A stretch of DNA of 64,000 nucleotides from Stomoxys calcitrans (taxonomy: Eukaryota > Arthropoda > Insecta > Diptera > Muscidae). Positions 52,014 to 63,176 of the stretch are shown in pieces. The stretch spans positions 153,757,921 to 153,821,920 of the forward strand of contig NC_081556.1 of assembly GCF_963082655.1 (NCBI RefSeq), read 5' to 3'. How positions within the stretch are numbered: position 1 is the stretch's first letter; each line of letters begins with the position of its first letter. The translations under genes and the position numbers were made by a program. Under the pieces are notes generated by a model that did no database searches, was not told where the DNA came from, and saw nothing but the letters and a program-made list of their open reading frames with translations.

Positions 52014-53335
52014 TTTTATACCCTCCGTTTGCAACACATCGAAATATCAATTTCCGACCCAACAAAGTATATATATTTCGGTTCGTCGTAAAATTCTAAG
52101 ACGATTTAACGACGTCCGTGTATCTGCCCGTCCTTTTGTGGTAATCACTCTACAGCCTTCAAAAATTGAGATGAACTGAAATTTTGCACAGATACAATCG
52201 TACCATATTTGGATATAGCTGCTATATAGATCGATCTGCCGATAAAGGGCATAATACCAATAAATTCGTTATTTTTTATCCAATATCGCTGAAATTTGAA
52301 ACAGTGTGAAGTTAAGGCCTCCCAACATCTGACCCAAATATGGTTAAGATCGTACTTTATAAGCTGCCGTATAGACCGATCTGTCGATAAAGGGTCTGAA
52401 GCACATATAAGATATATTTATTACCCGATTTCGCTGAAATTTGAAACGATGGGTTATTTAAAGCCTTCCGACATCTGACCTATACATGGATTACATCGGA
52501 CTATAAGTAGATATAGCTGCCATATAGACCGATATCCCGATAAAGGGTTTGAGGCCCATAAAAGCTTTATTTATTGCCCGATTGCGCTGAATTTGAAACA
52601 GTGGGTTATTTTAAGCCACCCGACATCTGACCCAAATATAGTAAATATCGGAATGTATTTAGATATAGCTGTCTTATAGAACGATATGCCGATTAATAGT
52701 CTGAAGCTCGTCGAAATTTGAAATAGTGAGTTGGTTTAAGCGTCCCGACATCCGAACCAACTATGAGTCAGATCAGACTATATAGTTATAGCTGTCATAT
52801 AGACCAATCTTCCAATTTAGGGTCTTAATCCCATAAAAAGCAGATTTATTGTCTGGAAGTGTTACTTGTATATGAGTTCTCGGTACCTGACAAAAATATG
52901 ATAGAGACCAGCCACTATTAAGATATAACTACGGGTATAGTAGTGGAGATATAATAAAGTACGATGATTATTATATCCTTGTTTAATTTGGTCCAGATTT
53001 GGTTATAGGTGCCATACAGAACGATCTCTCGATTTAAAGTCTTGGCCCTATAAAAAGCGCATTTATTATCCGATTTCGTTGAAATTTGACGCAGTGACTT
53101 ACGTTAGGCTTTTCGACATCCGTGTCCTATATGGTCCTATATGATCGGTTTATATTTGGCTGCCAAAAAGACCAATATTGTGTTCTACAAAATAGACCAC
53201 TCAATATCCGTGCCGAATTTATGTGCTTAAGTTATCCAGGTTTCACCAGATTTTGACGAAAGAGGGTTAATATATATACCCGAGGCGGTGGGTATCCAAA
53301 TTTCGGCCCGGTCGAACTTAATGCCTTTTTCTTGT
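52014..53335 (+). mobile_element. mini-me/Helentron-like element, family A, long copy
   Basis: 5' side: TTTTTATACCCTCCGTTTGCAACACATCGAAATATCAATTTCCGACCC, AAAGTATATATATTTCGGTTCGTCG. Six or more internal units follow with ATAGCTGCCATATAGACCGATATCCCGATAAAGGG and CGAAATTTGAAAxAGTG. 3' side: GGCGGTGGGTATCCAAATTTCGGCCCGGTCGAACTTAATGCC. The (GTCY)n part is decayed (ACGTCCGTGTATCTGCCCGTCC). One of the longest copies in the window, about 1.3 kb. Confidence 0.85.
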
Positions 53336-54984
53336 TATAAATACATTGGATGTCTTTGTTTACCAAATTTGAAACATTTTTGGCATCACTTTATTGCCTA
53401 AGCTAAGTGTCCACTTGGATGTCTTTGGTTATTTACAACATGCTCCCAACTATTATCTTATCAATTTATAGCTGCTGTCACCTCATCTACTATCGTTTCA
53501 TTTTTTGGAGTTTTCAAAACGAGATGCTGTTACTGCTTGTTACACATTTTAATGGGCTTTCTTAATCATTTGGGTGAAATTTTTTATTATAATCGCAATG
53601 CAAATTTATTTTCTATGTTTTATAAGCCGGTGCTTTCGTTGTCCCCATAGACCTGTTTTATGCATGCGTACGCTACCAAACACTGCAACTGCAACTGGCA
53701 CGTACCTTAACTTCATACTTATGGCGTGTGTGTAAAAAACAAAACCAAACCACAAAAAAAAACAAGCAAGCAGACAAACAAACCATAACAGCAAAAAGCA
53801 ATTATGTTTCTATTGCTCTAAAGAACATAATATGATCGTTTCAATAAAAAAAAAGTTTTTTTTTGAGCATAATTGCTATAATAAATTACACATTTCCCCA
53901 ATGATATTTTCATGTGCATGAATGGATTTACGACACTTGCCGCTGAACGCCAGCCGCCGCAGCCAAACACAACAGGCAGCTACCGCATAGTCTTGTATAT
54001 ACATCCCTGTTTTCTCTTGTATCAATTTGACAGTTCATTTCTAACGGTACTTTGAGTATTTTGTTTTCTTTTCATTGTTGTGTTGCTTCTTTCCTCAATT
54101 AAAAAATATTTGCTTATTGCCTTTTATCTTGGTTTTTAATTGGTGTTTTGTGCAATTTTAATTAACAACAATAAGCCTTCCCACCGGAAAATGTACAACA
54201 TATTTAAAGTGCGTTTGAAAACGTTTTTGGAATTACAGAACTTTTGGACAATTTCGAAGCAGCATAGAATTTGTTTACATTTTAGTAACATAGCAAATAC
54301 AACAGCAACGCTTGCCAAAGTGTGTTTGTATGGAAATGTGTTTGGGTGGTGCTGTTGGCTTAGTGGTCATTCAAGCATATTGTGACTTTGGGGCGCACAA
54401 CAACATTGTAATGGGCACGACATGAGGTAAGTGAAGATAAGTTGGCAGTGAATATTCAAGCAGAACCACATAATTGTAAGCAATATATGTTTTTAAGTTT
54501 TCATTTTGGCAGAAGTTTTCTGATGTTTGGTACTTTATTCAGCTTTTCAAGTGAACAACTGTCAAACTCCACATAAAAAATTTGAATGAAAAATGTGTGA
54601 AAAACTAAAATGCTTTTTAGGCTCATGACTTAAAAGTAGAAATTGGGCACTATTAATCATAGTTTAATATGATGGTAGTATTGTGTTGGTCAAGTTTTTC
54701 ACAACTAAAAAGAGAGTACCCTGCTTAAGGCTGAGAAACGGAAGATTATTAAATTTGATAAAAGACTATAGGATTTTATTGTAAAAGTGGTTTGTCTCTT
54801 CAGATTTCGAGATGGTAGCACTAAGCACTACCTAATTTAAAGATTTCGCTGCAGCCATTCACATCACCTATCTATCTAGGCTAACGTCAATAGGAGACTC
54901 CGGGCTGAATCTTCATTAACTCGAGCGGATGGTCCAGCTTTTCGGTTCTTCAGCACATCAGTGAGGCAATAATGAGGACACCGT
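53336..54984. other. AT-rich region without recognised genes
   Basis: No protein similarity visible on either strand in the short frames. Confidence 0.4.
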
Positions 54985-55480
54985 GACATTAGTGGCATGT
55001 TGTTGTTGTTGTTGTAGCCACATGTCTTTATGAGGAGATGGCAATCCTCGTCTAGCACCCATAGGTGAGCAAGCTCGTTCCGGTCCAAGGGACCGATCGC
55101 CGCGGTAACATGGTGGGCATTAGTTATTTAAAGCCTCCAATAACTCGCCTTGTCATATCGAACATCATAAGCACTCAGTATTTTGCAAGAGCCGGTGACG
55201 GCCGGCCTCTCACCGAGACTCTCCACTCGATACGGCTGATTGTCCGCGACTGCTATTGCAGCTACTCCGTATAGAGCATTCCACTAACCGCAACCTGTGG
55301 ACGTTGATTGGAGCTACGCTTCTCGTGATAACAATGAACACCACACAGATCGGACCTCAAAGTTCCAGCCTGTGTGGTGATCATAGTTATCCAATGCCGG
55401 GCATTAGTGGCATACAGCTACCAAGTGAGTGCCGTTTTTGAAGACCATCAATCACCTATAGCAGATGTAATCTATTGATA
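54985..55480 (+). repeat. Dispersed repeat F, copy 2
   Basis: TTGTTGTTGTTGTAGCCACATG, TAGGTGAGCAAGCTCGTTCCGGTCCAAGGGACCGATCGCCGCGG, GTTATTTAAAGCCTCCAATAACTCG and AGCATTCCACTAACCGCAACCTG run parallel to 45535-45835 inverted. The layout (leading TTGTTG runs, no coding) fits a retroelement 3' UTR. Confidence 0.72.
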
Positions 55481-56226
55481 TGGGATTGACGCCAACGTTC
55501 CGAATATATTTTTTATAACCAGTGGCCACACGAAACATGTCACCATGCAATCCCATTCAACTTCGAAATAGATTATTCTTAATTCTCCCCTTTATTTACA
55601 GAAGTTCTAGCGATGAATGGATCAGATGTGCCTTTAGTGCATATCTAAAAGGGAAAAAAATGTGGCTACACCAACAGGACAGCCCCAAAAGTAGTCGACC
55701 TAGCAAAGAAAACACAAGAAATCGGGGGAACATTTTTTTATTTCTGAACATAATCTGCTTTAAGCTCGATACACCTCCTTATGGGCAAATATTTCTCTGC
55801 CGAGCCATTTTTTTAAGTTTGGAAACGAAAAATAATCCGAGAGAGATAACTTACAATGTATGTTTTAGAAGAAAACATTTATTTTTATACTACTTCCATT
55901 ATCTTAATGTCGGATCGGTGACTTTTGGGACCACCCTCCTAGTTTAAGCTGAATATTTAAGGCTATAAATGTAAAAAGCCCATATTGTCCGTGTTTTGAT
56001 TAGATTTTTTGGGTCACAGAGATATTTTATTTGATTTAATTTTCAATGGGGACTCATTGTAAAGACCTCAACGTCCAGTTAGAGGCAAATCAATCAACTT
56101 TTTTATATAGGCCGCATATTAATGATTCTGTCCACTTAACCCCTTTAGTTCATAATATTACCTCTTTAGAAGTTCATATTTAAACTAATTATACTAGACT
56201 TAAACTGAACTTAATGATACGGTGGG
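55481..56226. other. Spacer, one 141-codon open frame not recognised
   Basis: The plus frame 55522-55947 (starts MATRNMSPCNPIQ) has no motifs I recognise and no splice or repeat support. Treated as unproven. Confidence 0.3.
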
Positions 56227-56550
56227 AGGCCATCGTATCGCAGAGGATAGGATGTCCGGCTATGAACGCCCGGGTTCGAATCCTGGCGAGATCATCAGAA
56301 AAAATATTTTTCAGCGGTGGTTTTTCCTCCCTAATGATGGCAATATTTGTGAGGTACTATGCCATGTAAAAACTTCTCTCCAAAGAGGTGTCACAATGCG
56401 GCACGCGGTTCGGACTCGGCTACAAAATGGTGGCGCCTTATCATTGAGCTTAAACTTGGATCAGACTGCTCTCATTGATATGTGAGAAGTAAGCCCCTGT
56501 TTCTTAGTGGAATATTCATGGGCAAAATTTGCATTTGCATTTGCATTGAC
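56227..56550 (+). mobile_element. tRNA-derived SINE, near-complete copy
   Basis: Head GGCCATCGTATCGCAGAGGATAGGATGTCCGGCTATGAACGCC, box B CGGGTTCGAATCCTGGCGAG, body TTTTTCAGCGGTGGTTTTTCCTCCCTAATGATGGCAATATTTGTGAGG and TTCTCTCCAAAGAGGTGTCAC. The 3' side has TTATCATTGAGCTTAAACTTGGATCAGACTGC and a tail (TTTGCA)n at about 56526-56546. The best copy in the window for defining the family. Confidence 0.88.
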
Positions 56551-56554
56551 CACT

Positions 56555-56920
56555 TTTTTATAGCCAAGTCCCAAGTCCAAGTAGTGGTATAGCTCCCATA
56601 TAAACCGATCTCCCGAATTGCCCTCTAGAGCACCGGGCTGAAATTTCGCATGATGACCTCTGTTACGAAACTCAATAACTCCCACAAGTATGGCCCAATT
56701 CGGTCAATAACTTGATATAGCTCTCATATAAACCGATCCCACGACATCTTAAACCCCTAGAGGGTGCAATTATCATCCGACTTAGCTGAAGTTTTGCACA
56801 AGAACTCAAGAACTCTGTCAAGTATGGTCCAAATCGGTATATAGCTCGATATAGCTCCCTTATAAAGCAATCTTTTAATTTGATTTCTTAAGCCTATAGA
56901 AGGTGTTTACTTTAATGTAC
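56555..56920 (+). mobile_element. mini-me family B internal fragment
   Basis: TAGTGGTATAGCTCCCATATAAACCGATCTCCCG, CTTGATATAGCTCTCATATAAACCGATCCC and CGATATAGCTCCCTTATAAAGCAATC are three successive units at about 120-130 bp spacing. Ends and core are missing. It starts directly after the SINE tail. Confidence 0.72.
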
Positions 56921-56999
56921 GACTTTAGCCCTAACTTATATTTACTGTTTTATTGATTTCCGGCGTTTATATAAAGTTTGGGTTTTGGTGTATTCCGGA

Positions 57000-57245
57000 G
57001 ACTATAGTATTCACTTCACAAATGTCGCCAACATTAAGAGGGGATAACCACCGCTGATAATTTTTTTATGATGTTCTCACCAGGCTTCAAACCCAGGCTT
57101 TCAGCACCATGGGCGGACATGCTAACCTCCGAGCTACGGAGGCCTCTTATCATTGAGCTTAAAACTTGAATCGGACAGCACTCAATGAACTTCTTACATA
57201 GGTTTGTCCCTCTTCCTTATTGGAATGTCCATGGTCATATTGTTA
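57000..57245. mobile_element. Rearranged SINE: minus-strand head joined to plus-strand tail
   Basis: 57000-57145 is the SINE head and body in reverse (CAAATGTCGCCAACATTAAGAGGGGATAACCACCGCTGA, TTCAAACCCAGGCTTTCAGC, ACCTCCGAGCTACGGAGGCC). 57146-57245 is the SINE 3' part in forward orientation (TTATCATTGAGCTTAAAACTTGAATCGGACAGC, TCCTTATTGGAATGTCCATGG). The join is at GGAGGCCTC, a palindromic word that occurs in both the head and the middle of the element. Confidence 0.75.
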
Positions 57246-57289
57246 AACCTTATTTTTTATTATCCATTCATCTATATACAAAAAATAAA

Positions 57290-57660
57290 ATTGGTTTTAA
57301 ACACTAAGTTAATTTATCCAATTAATTTTTTAATTGAAACCGCTTCAATCACGAAAACGATAATACCAATCATAGTTGTTGAAAAAGGTGATTGAAAAAA
57401 CTTGTAATTAAAAAAATTGCATATTCAATTAAAAAATGATTGAAAATTTTTGAAATTTCCATATAATTTTTGAAATTTTCATTTAATTTTTTGATTGATC
57501 TAATTAACAAAATGATTGAATTTTTTAAAAATTTTCAAGGGTGTACCCTATTCTGCGAGCTTTTCGCAAAAAAATTTAATATGACGTTTGAATATTTTCA
57601 ATTAAATTTTTAATTGATCCAATTAAAAAAAATTATTGAAATTTTCGAAATATCTAATGA
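57290..57660. repeat. AATTAA/ATTGAA-rich low-complexity repeat
   Basis: TTTTTAATTGAAACC, GATTGAAAAAACTTGTAATTAAAAA, TTCAATTAAAAAATGATTGAAA and GATCTAATTAACAAAATGATTGAA recur. Relatives occur near 14960-15150. Confidence 0.5.
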
Positions 57661-58750
57661 CTGACTGACTGATTATCGCCCAGCCCAACGGCTAAAGCAA
57701 GATTCGTGAAATTTAGCACGAATGTTGGTCTTGGGTCATAAGCACGGGATAAGGCTGGATTTGGTAATTTTCGTACGTTTAGGTACTAAAAAGTACAATA
57801 TGGTACATATTTTCCCAGCTTGAGCGGAAAGGGCTATAATAATGTTTTTGAGCTCAAATTAAAGAGCGTCTCGAAAAAATAATGTCTGGTGAAAGAAATT
57901 TTGGAAAGCTGTATCGGAAGTGCGTTTAGTACCGCAATTGGTACATTTTGGTACTTTCTTTTTAAATTGAACTAGGGCTCTGAATTTTGGAAACTTGGCT
58001 ACACTATGGCAACCTTAAGTGGGCGACTATAAGAGTTTTTGGAAACTTGTACATTTAGGTGACAAAAAAAGTACCAAAGAGGTACGAAATGGGTGAACAT
58101 TGTACAGGGCGGATGGATAGAGATAGAATTTTGAAATTTGGCTTAAAAGACATCTGGTACAAAATAATGAGGGTGGAAAGCAAAAAATGGAAAAGAGTAC
58201 TGGTAACTGGAGAAAAGGTACGTTAAATACCGCAATTAATACCATTGGGTACGTTCTTTACAGACGGAGCTAGAGGTCTGAAATTTTGCATATCGGTACA
58301 ACTCGGAAAAATATGATGGGTGACTAATTGATCTATTAAAAATTCGTAAATTTTGGTAACAAAATTGGTACCATTTGGTACATTCTTTACAGATGGTACG
58401 GCTTACAGATAGAAGTCTGAAATTTGGCATGCAGGTACAACTAGGAAAAACTTGATGGGTGACTAATTGATCTATTCAAAATTCGCAAATTTTGGTACCA
58501 AAATTGGTACCATTTGGTACATTCTTTACAGATGGGGCTGGAAGTCTGAAATGATGGAAATGATGGGTGCCTAAATGATCTATTCAAAATTCGCACATTT
58601 TGGCACCAATATTGGTACTATTTGGTTCTTTGCTTACAGATGGGGCTAGAGGTCTGAAATTTGGCATGCAGGTACAACTAAGAAAGCATGATGGGTGACT
58701 AAATGATGAATTCAAAATTCGTACATTTTGGTACCAAAAAGTGGAAAATA
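57661..58750. repeat. GGTACC-rich tandem array, family D
   Basis: Units of about 105-145 bp carry GTACATTTTGGTACCAAAATTGGTACCATTTGGTACATTCTTTACAGATGGGGCTxGAxGTCTGAAATTTGGCATGCAGGTACAAC. Clear units begin near 58262, 58395, 58530 and 58635, with more diverged ones from 57770. No protein is encoded. The next unit is broken by a MITE at 58751. Confidence 0.75.
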
Positions 58751-58826
58751 TTGGGTTGCCCAAAAAGAAAAAATTTGTCAACGCCGACTATATGAAAAAT
58801 CCGCAATTACTTTTTGGGCAACCCAA
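58751..58826 (-). mobile_element. 76-bp internally deleted TTGGGTTGCCC MITE
   Basis: TTGGGTTGCCCAAAAAG is followed at once by AAAAAATTTGTCAACGCCGACTATATGAAAAATCCGC and AATTACTTTTTGGGCAACCCAA, with TA flanks. About 160 bp of the family interior is missing. Confidence 0.92.
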
Positions 58827-59190
58827 TAGTTTGAAATAGTTTATCTTCGCCTACATACAACGAAAACAGCTAGAATTATGAGCTCGTCTCGAAAGAGAAA
58901 CAAAAAAAAAAGTTTTTCAACTTCTTTTTTAAACTTACGTACTGAAACATTCAAAATGGTACTTTCTTTACGAATTGAGCTAAAGCGCTTCAAATTGAAA
59001 TTCATTTATTCCGTGACATTATATATTGGGTGACTAAATGATTTTTCCGATGTATTGCTATTCTTGGTACCATTTGGGATTTTCTTTAACGGAAGGGAAC
59101 AGACTTCTGAAATTTTATATGCACTTATTACAAAACTACATATTCTTATAAACTGAGTGACTAGGTGTTCGGAAGTCCTAGACTAAAAAG
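58827..59190. repeat. Family D array continuation, diverged
   Basis: ATTCAAAATGGTACTTTCTTTACGAATTGAGC and TGGTACCATTTGGGATTTTCTTT follow the family D pattern. Confidence 0.55.
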
Positions 59191-59995
59191 AAAGTATCAA
59201 ATGCGGGGGTAGCGAAGCGGACCACCGGGATGCCAGTATATGAGATATTGTTATGTATAGACCGACCTTTGGAATTCTTGGGATTAGAAAATAAACATTT
59301 CTTTCTAAAATAAGCTTGAATATATATTATTTTTTCTAAAATTTTTTTGTTTCTAATTTTTTTAGGTTCTGTTGATAATTTATTAAAAAAAGTTCTCTTT
59401 CGTATAGAAAAAAATTATGAAAAATTATTTTTAATAACATTTAATTATATGTTAGTTAAATGTATGGGAGAGTATTATTTTTTTTTACTTCGAGACTTAT
59501 TTGTTCATCTCATTGAATAAAAGATTTATTTTGAAGCTAATCATCCAAATTGCTGCCTATCAATTTTCTTTCTGTATGAAAAATAAAACGAAGCGCAATA
59601 ACATTGAATCTGTTAAATGCCATACATTTTCAACAATAGTTATTTGTAATTATTTTTTTTTTCATTTTAAAATATTCAACACTTCGATACTTGCATCCAT
59701 CTACTGACCAGTGGAATGAATGCATGTACCTATGTACATTGTACATACTTGTATATTCCATCCGCTCACTATAAACTAATGTACGATGTACAGTCAAATA
59801 TTGATGTGAACTTGCTCACATACATCTCCGTTGTGAAGCTTTTTATACAGTAGCTGGGTAAATGAATTAATACTTAAATTTATAAAATTAATTTCGAGGT
59901 ATGAGAATTCATTTTTGTAAAAAAAAAAGATTGAACTTAAACAAAAGTTTTGCAGAAAGTTTGATTTCATTAAAAATACGGGAAAAAACTGAACT
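59191..59995. other. AT-rich spacer
   Basis: No recognisable gene or repeat. Confidence 0.4.
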
Positions 59996-59999
59996 CAGT

Positions 60000-60905
60000 C
60001 CCTGGGTTCTCAATGTAAACCCCCAGGCCCACTCTGTCTTCTAGCTTTGATCCATCCGAGTAACATGATCTTTCAGATGGCAATACTAAGGTTCCGTCAA
60101 TCCAAGACTGTGTCGAGGGCAGCAGTGCCTCGCACTTGACTTTCACAGGTTCATCTCAGGTATTCGACCGGAAACCTCTTCCCTTCCTTCCAGGTTTCCC
60201 ATCGTCGCCTCGATTATACTGCGATGGTATGAGCTGCCGCCATTCTCAATCCATTCTCCCAACGCCTTAAGTCTCATACCCGCAGTGGCTGCCCACACTT
60301 AATCTGTATGTCAATGGGAGATATATCTAGAATAGTCTTCAGTGTCCTAGTGGGCGTTGTCTTTGCACCTATGCCAAGACAACATGTTCTCTGAACCTGT
60401 TGTATAGTCCTTATGTTGCACTTTTTCTCCATAACAGTCCACCAAACTACTGAGGCGTAAGTGAGTATTGGTCTAATCACGCTCCTATAGAGCTAGTGGA
60501 CTATCCTTGGATTCAGGCCCCATTTTGAGCCTACGGCCCGTCTACATAGTGCCCAACATCTGTGAGCGTTTTCAGTACGCTCCTGAATGTGACACTTCCA
60601 ATTCAGATTCCTGTCCAAGATGACATCAAAGTATTTGACCTTGTCAGATATCGAATTCGTCTTATTGAGGAAACGTGGTGCATTAAATTGGCCCACCTTC
60701 GTCTTCCTCGTGAACAGGCATATTTCATTCTTCTCTAGATTAACATTAAGACCTCTGGATGCCCCCCTGTAGCGTGCCTTGTGCCACTTTCTCCCTTATA
60801 TTTATGCCATGGGATACACAATTTATCCGCTTGTCTCTTAGCATATGGTTTATCAAGTCTCTAAGGACGAGTCCAGCCGGTACCGCTCTAAGGATTGGAT
60901 CAGAG
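60000..60905 (-). pseudogene. RNase-H-bearing non-LTR retrotransposon ORF2 remnant
   Basis: Minus strand in order: LINHMLRDKRINCVSHGINIRE and GTLQGG (the RT word GTPQGG), a jump to LNVNLEKNEICLFTRKTKV, then KYFDVILDRNLNWKCHIQE, GSKWGLNPRIVH, VIRPILTYASVVWW (thumb), WIENGGSSYHRSIIEATMGN, and YSDGSKLEDRVGLGVYIENPG (start of RNase H, with the first Asp). The block with the RT catalytic YxDD is deleted between GTLQGG and LNVNLEK. Stops and shifts are present. The group (R1/LOA/I side) is inferred from the RNase H and thumb words. Confidence 0.78.
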
Positions 60906-60929
60906 TGTCGGTCCGCACACATTTTTTCT

Positions 60930-61440
60930 TAGTCATTCCACCATTTTTTTAATTGCAAGGATCTCCGCTTGATACACAAAGACCAGTCTAATTTCTTCAG
61001 AGTACAACCCAAGGCCCACCTGAACGTCTAGTTTGGAACCATCCCTATAGAAGTCTATGTAACTTCTTTTACCTGGGATATCGTAGTTCCAATCGGCTCA
61101 ATCAGGAATAGTGGTACAGGACTTTTTGTCTAAAATCGGTTCAAGCAATCTGTAATCCATATTGCCTCGGATATCAGTTTAACATAGTGTTCGTAACCGC
61201 CGCATGACCAAAGCTAAAGCTCCCCTAGCCTCACAGCAGTGGTCGCACCAATTTGTCTAGCCACTATGTCCAGAGGCGGTAGGTGTAGAATTTAATTCAG
61301 TGCATCAGATGGTGTCGTCCTCTGTGCGAGTGTGATGCACAAACAAGCCATCCTTTGGATCCGGCTGAGTATTGAACAGTAGCTGGACTTTGCCGTCCAC
61401 CAGACTACAATACAATATATGTACCATTATATGACTGAGA
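60930..61440 (-). pseudogene. Second non-LTR ORF2 fragment, thumb to RNase H
   Basis: Minus strand: VVWWTAKSSYCSILSRIQRM, ACLCITLAQRTTPSDALN, a stop, LHLPPLDIVARQIGATTAVRLGE, then a shifted YRDGSKLDVQVGLGLYSEE and YQAEILAIKKMVE. This is the same stretch of ORF2 as in the neighbour, but from a different subfamily, and it lies just upstream in the same orientation. Confidence 0.72.
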
Positions 61441-62820
61441 ACTGCAGTATATACCCAATGAACAACACTTCAGCTATCTATTATCTATTCCAAAATTGTA
61501 GACTTTCCACTTTGTCACAAATTTTTTCTTATCCCACTGTGCAACATTTGGTTTTCATGCACATTTTCTCAGAATTTTGATTTTTATAGACTTTTTTACA
61601 AAACTTAAATTTTTTGCAAAATTTAATCAAAAGTTTATTTGCTTTGAAAATTTCGTCAATATTTTAATTTTTTGTCATTGCAACTTAATTTTTAAAAATA
61701 TTGGATTTTCCTAAAAATTTTTATTCGGAAACTTTTTTTATAAAAAATCTAATTTTGGTCACAATATGATTTTTATTTTAAAATAACTGGTTATCTATAA
61801 TTCACTAGCCTTATACTGTATTTTAAAACGTTAACTGAAATAAAACTATTTTACACTGTCACACTTGCAATTAGCTTCTCTCTAATGCTTACAGCCTCTT
61901 AATAGCCAATGCTTAGCCGCAACTTGGTTGTTAACAGTGATGGCGATTTCTAAGGCAAACCGAAGCGCCTCCCATTAGAGTGTGGATAAGTGTACTGTTA
62001 AGAAAAAAGCAACAACTAACGACCTGCATTGTCGAGAATCTTGGCAAATATAACATCAGCGCCGTCTACAAAAAAAAAACCCCAAACAAACATTTGCACT
62101 TGAAAACTGCAAAAAAAATCGAAAAAAATCAAACAAGCATTTGAGACATACTACGAGTACTCTTGTCCGTTCATGGGGAGAACTTTAATTGCATGCTCAA
62201 GCAACACTTAACACATAAATGTTTCAGAAGTCGTAAATTACGGAATTGCGAAAATACAAACAAATCTAAGAGTGCACACAGCACTAACAAAAGATTTAAG
62301 AAACGAACATGAAAAAGCTGCAGTCACAATGCCACAAATGAAATCAACACACACACACACACACATACACACAAACATTGAGACTTCACTTATAGCTATG
62401 GCATGGAATGGCCTCACCGCATCCAGCGGGCAAACATTTCAATTTCAACCATTAGGAATCTTACAACAACAGTAGTAATAACATAAAGGAGAACAAAAAA
62501 CTAAAATGCAATATGCAATAACAGCTACAACAATAACAACAACAACAAATGTTGAAAAAACGCACAAATAATAATAAAAAGAAAAACTTAAAATAAGAGG
62601 TCGTCTAATTTCAGTGGCCATCACATAGCTTTGATGATTAAGTTAATACTACTTAGTAGCTGCTGCTGCTACTCTGATGTTCCTTCTTTTTTCTCGACTC
62701 TTTGTGCTAAAGCATTAGCGAAATGGAGCATTAAGCCAAGTTCTTACGTGTGTTCTCACGAACGCATGTAATTTGGCAAAGGGCCTTTGCGCAATGCAAT
62801 GCCTTAAAAGTCAATCTAGC
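61441..62820. other. AT-rich region without recognised genes
   Basis: Contains an (AC)n microsatellite (about 62350-62366) and AAC-rich runs near 62520-62550. No gene recognised. Confidence 0.4.
62350..62366. repeat. (AC)n microsatellite
   Basis: A run of about eight CA dinucleotides followed by ATACACACAAAC. Confidence 0.9.
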
Positions 62821-63170
62821 CACATTTGTTCGTCCGTCCGTTAATAATAAATATCGACGGTATCGATACTATCGTTAATTTCCCATCACTTATATTTCAA
62901 ACGAAAATGAGAAGCAAAAATCAGGAGATGGATTTATCAAGAAGCAATATCAATGCACAGACCAAATAAAACCAAGGTTAATAAAGTCAATTGGAAGTCA
63001 CGAGAGAAATCATAGTACAAAATGTTAGTTCAATCGGATATAAATTGCTAGATGGCGCAATTTTGTTAGTCGGATGAAAATTGCGCCATCTAGTACAAAA
63101 TGTTAGTCGGATGCAAATTGCGCCATCTATAGGCGCAATGTATTTTAAAAAATACATTCAGTGTCGGATT
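62821..63170. repeat. Mixed mini-me/TATCGATA remnant with a local duplication
   Basis: AGCCACATTTGTTCGTCCGTCCG is a (GTCY)n remnant. Next to it lies ATCGACGGTATCGATACTATCG, as at 5737. At 63040-63140, ATTGCGCCATCTA and AGTACAAAATGTTAGT...CGGATGxAAATTGC are repeated two to three times in tandem. Confidence 0.6.
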
Positions 63171-63176
63171 GCTTAT

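Noticed and set aside
55522..55947. 141-codon plus-strand frame
   Set aside because: No motif and no conserved pattern visible. It starts in sequence following a retroelement UTR and is most likely chance.
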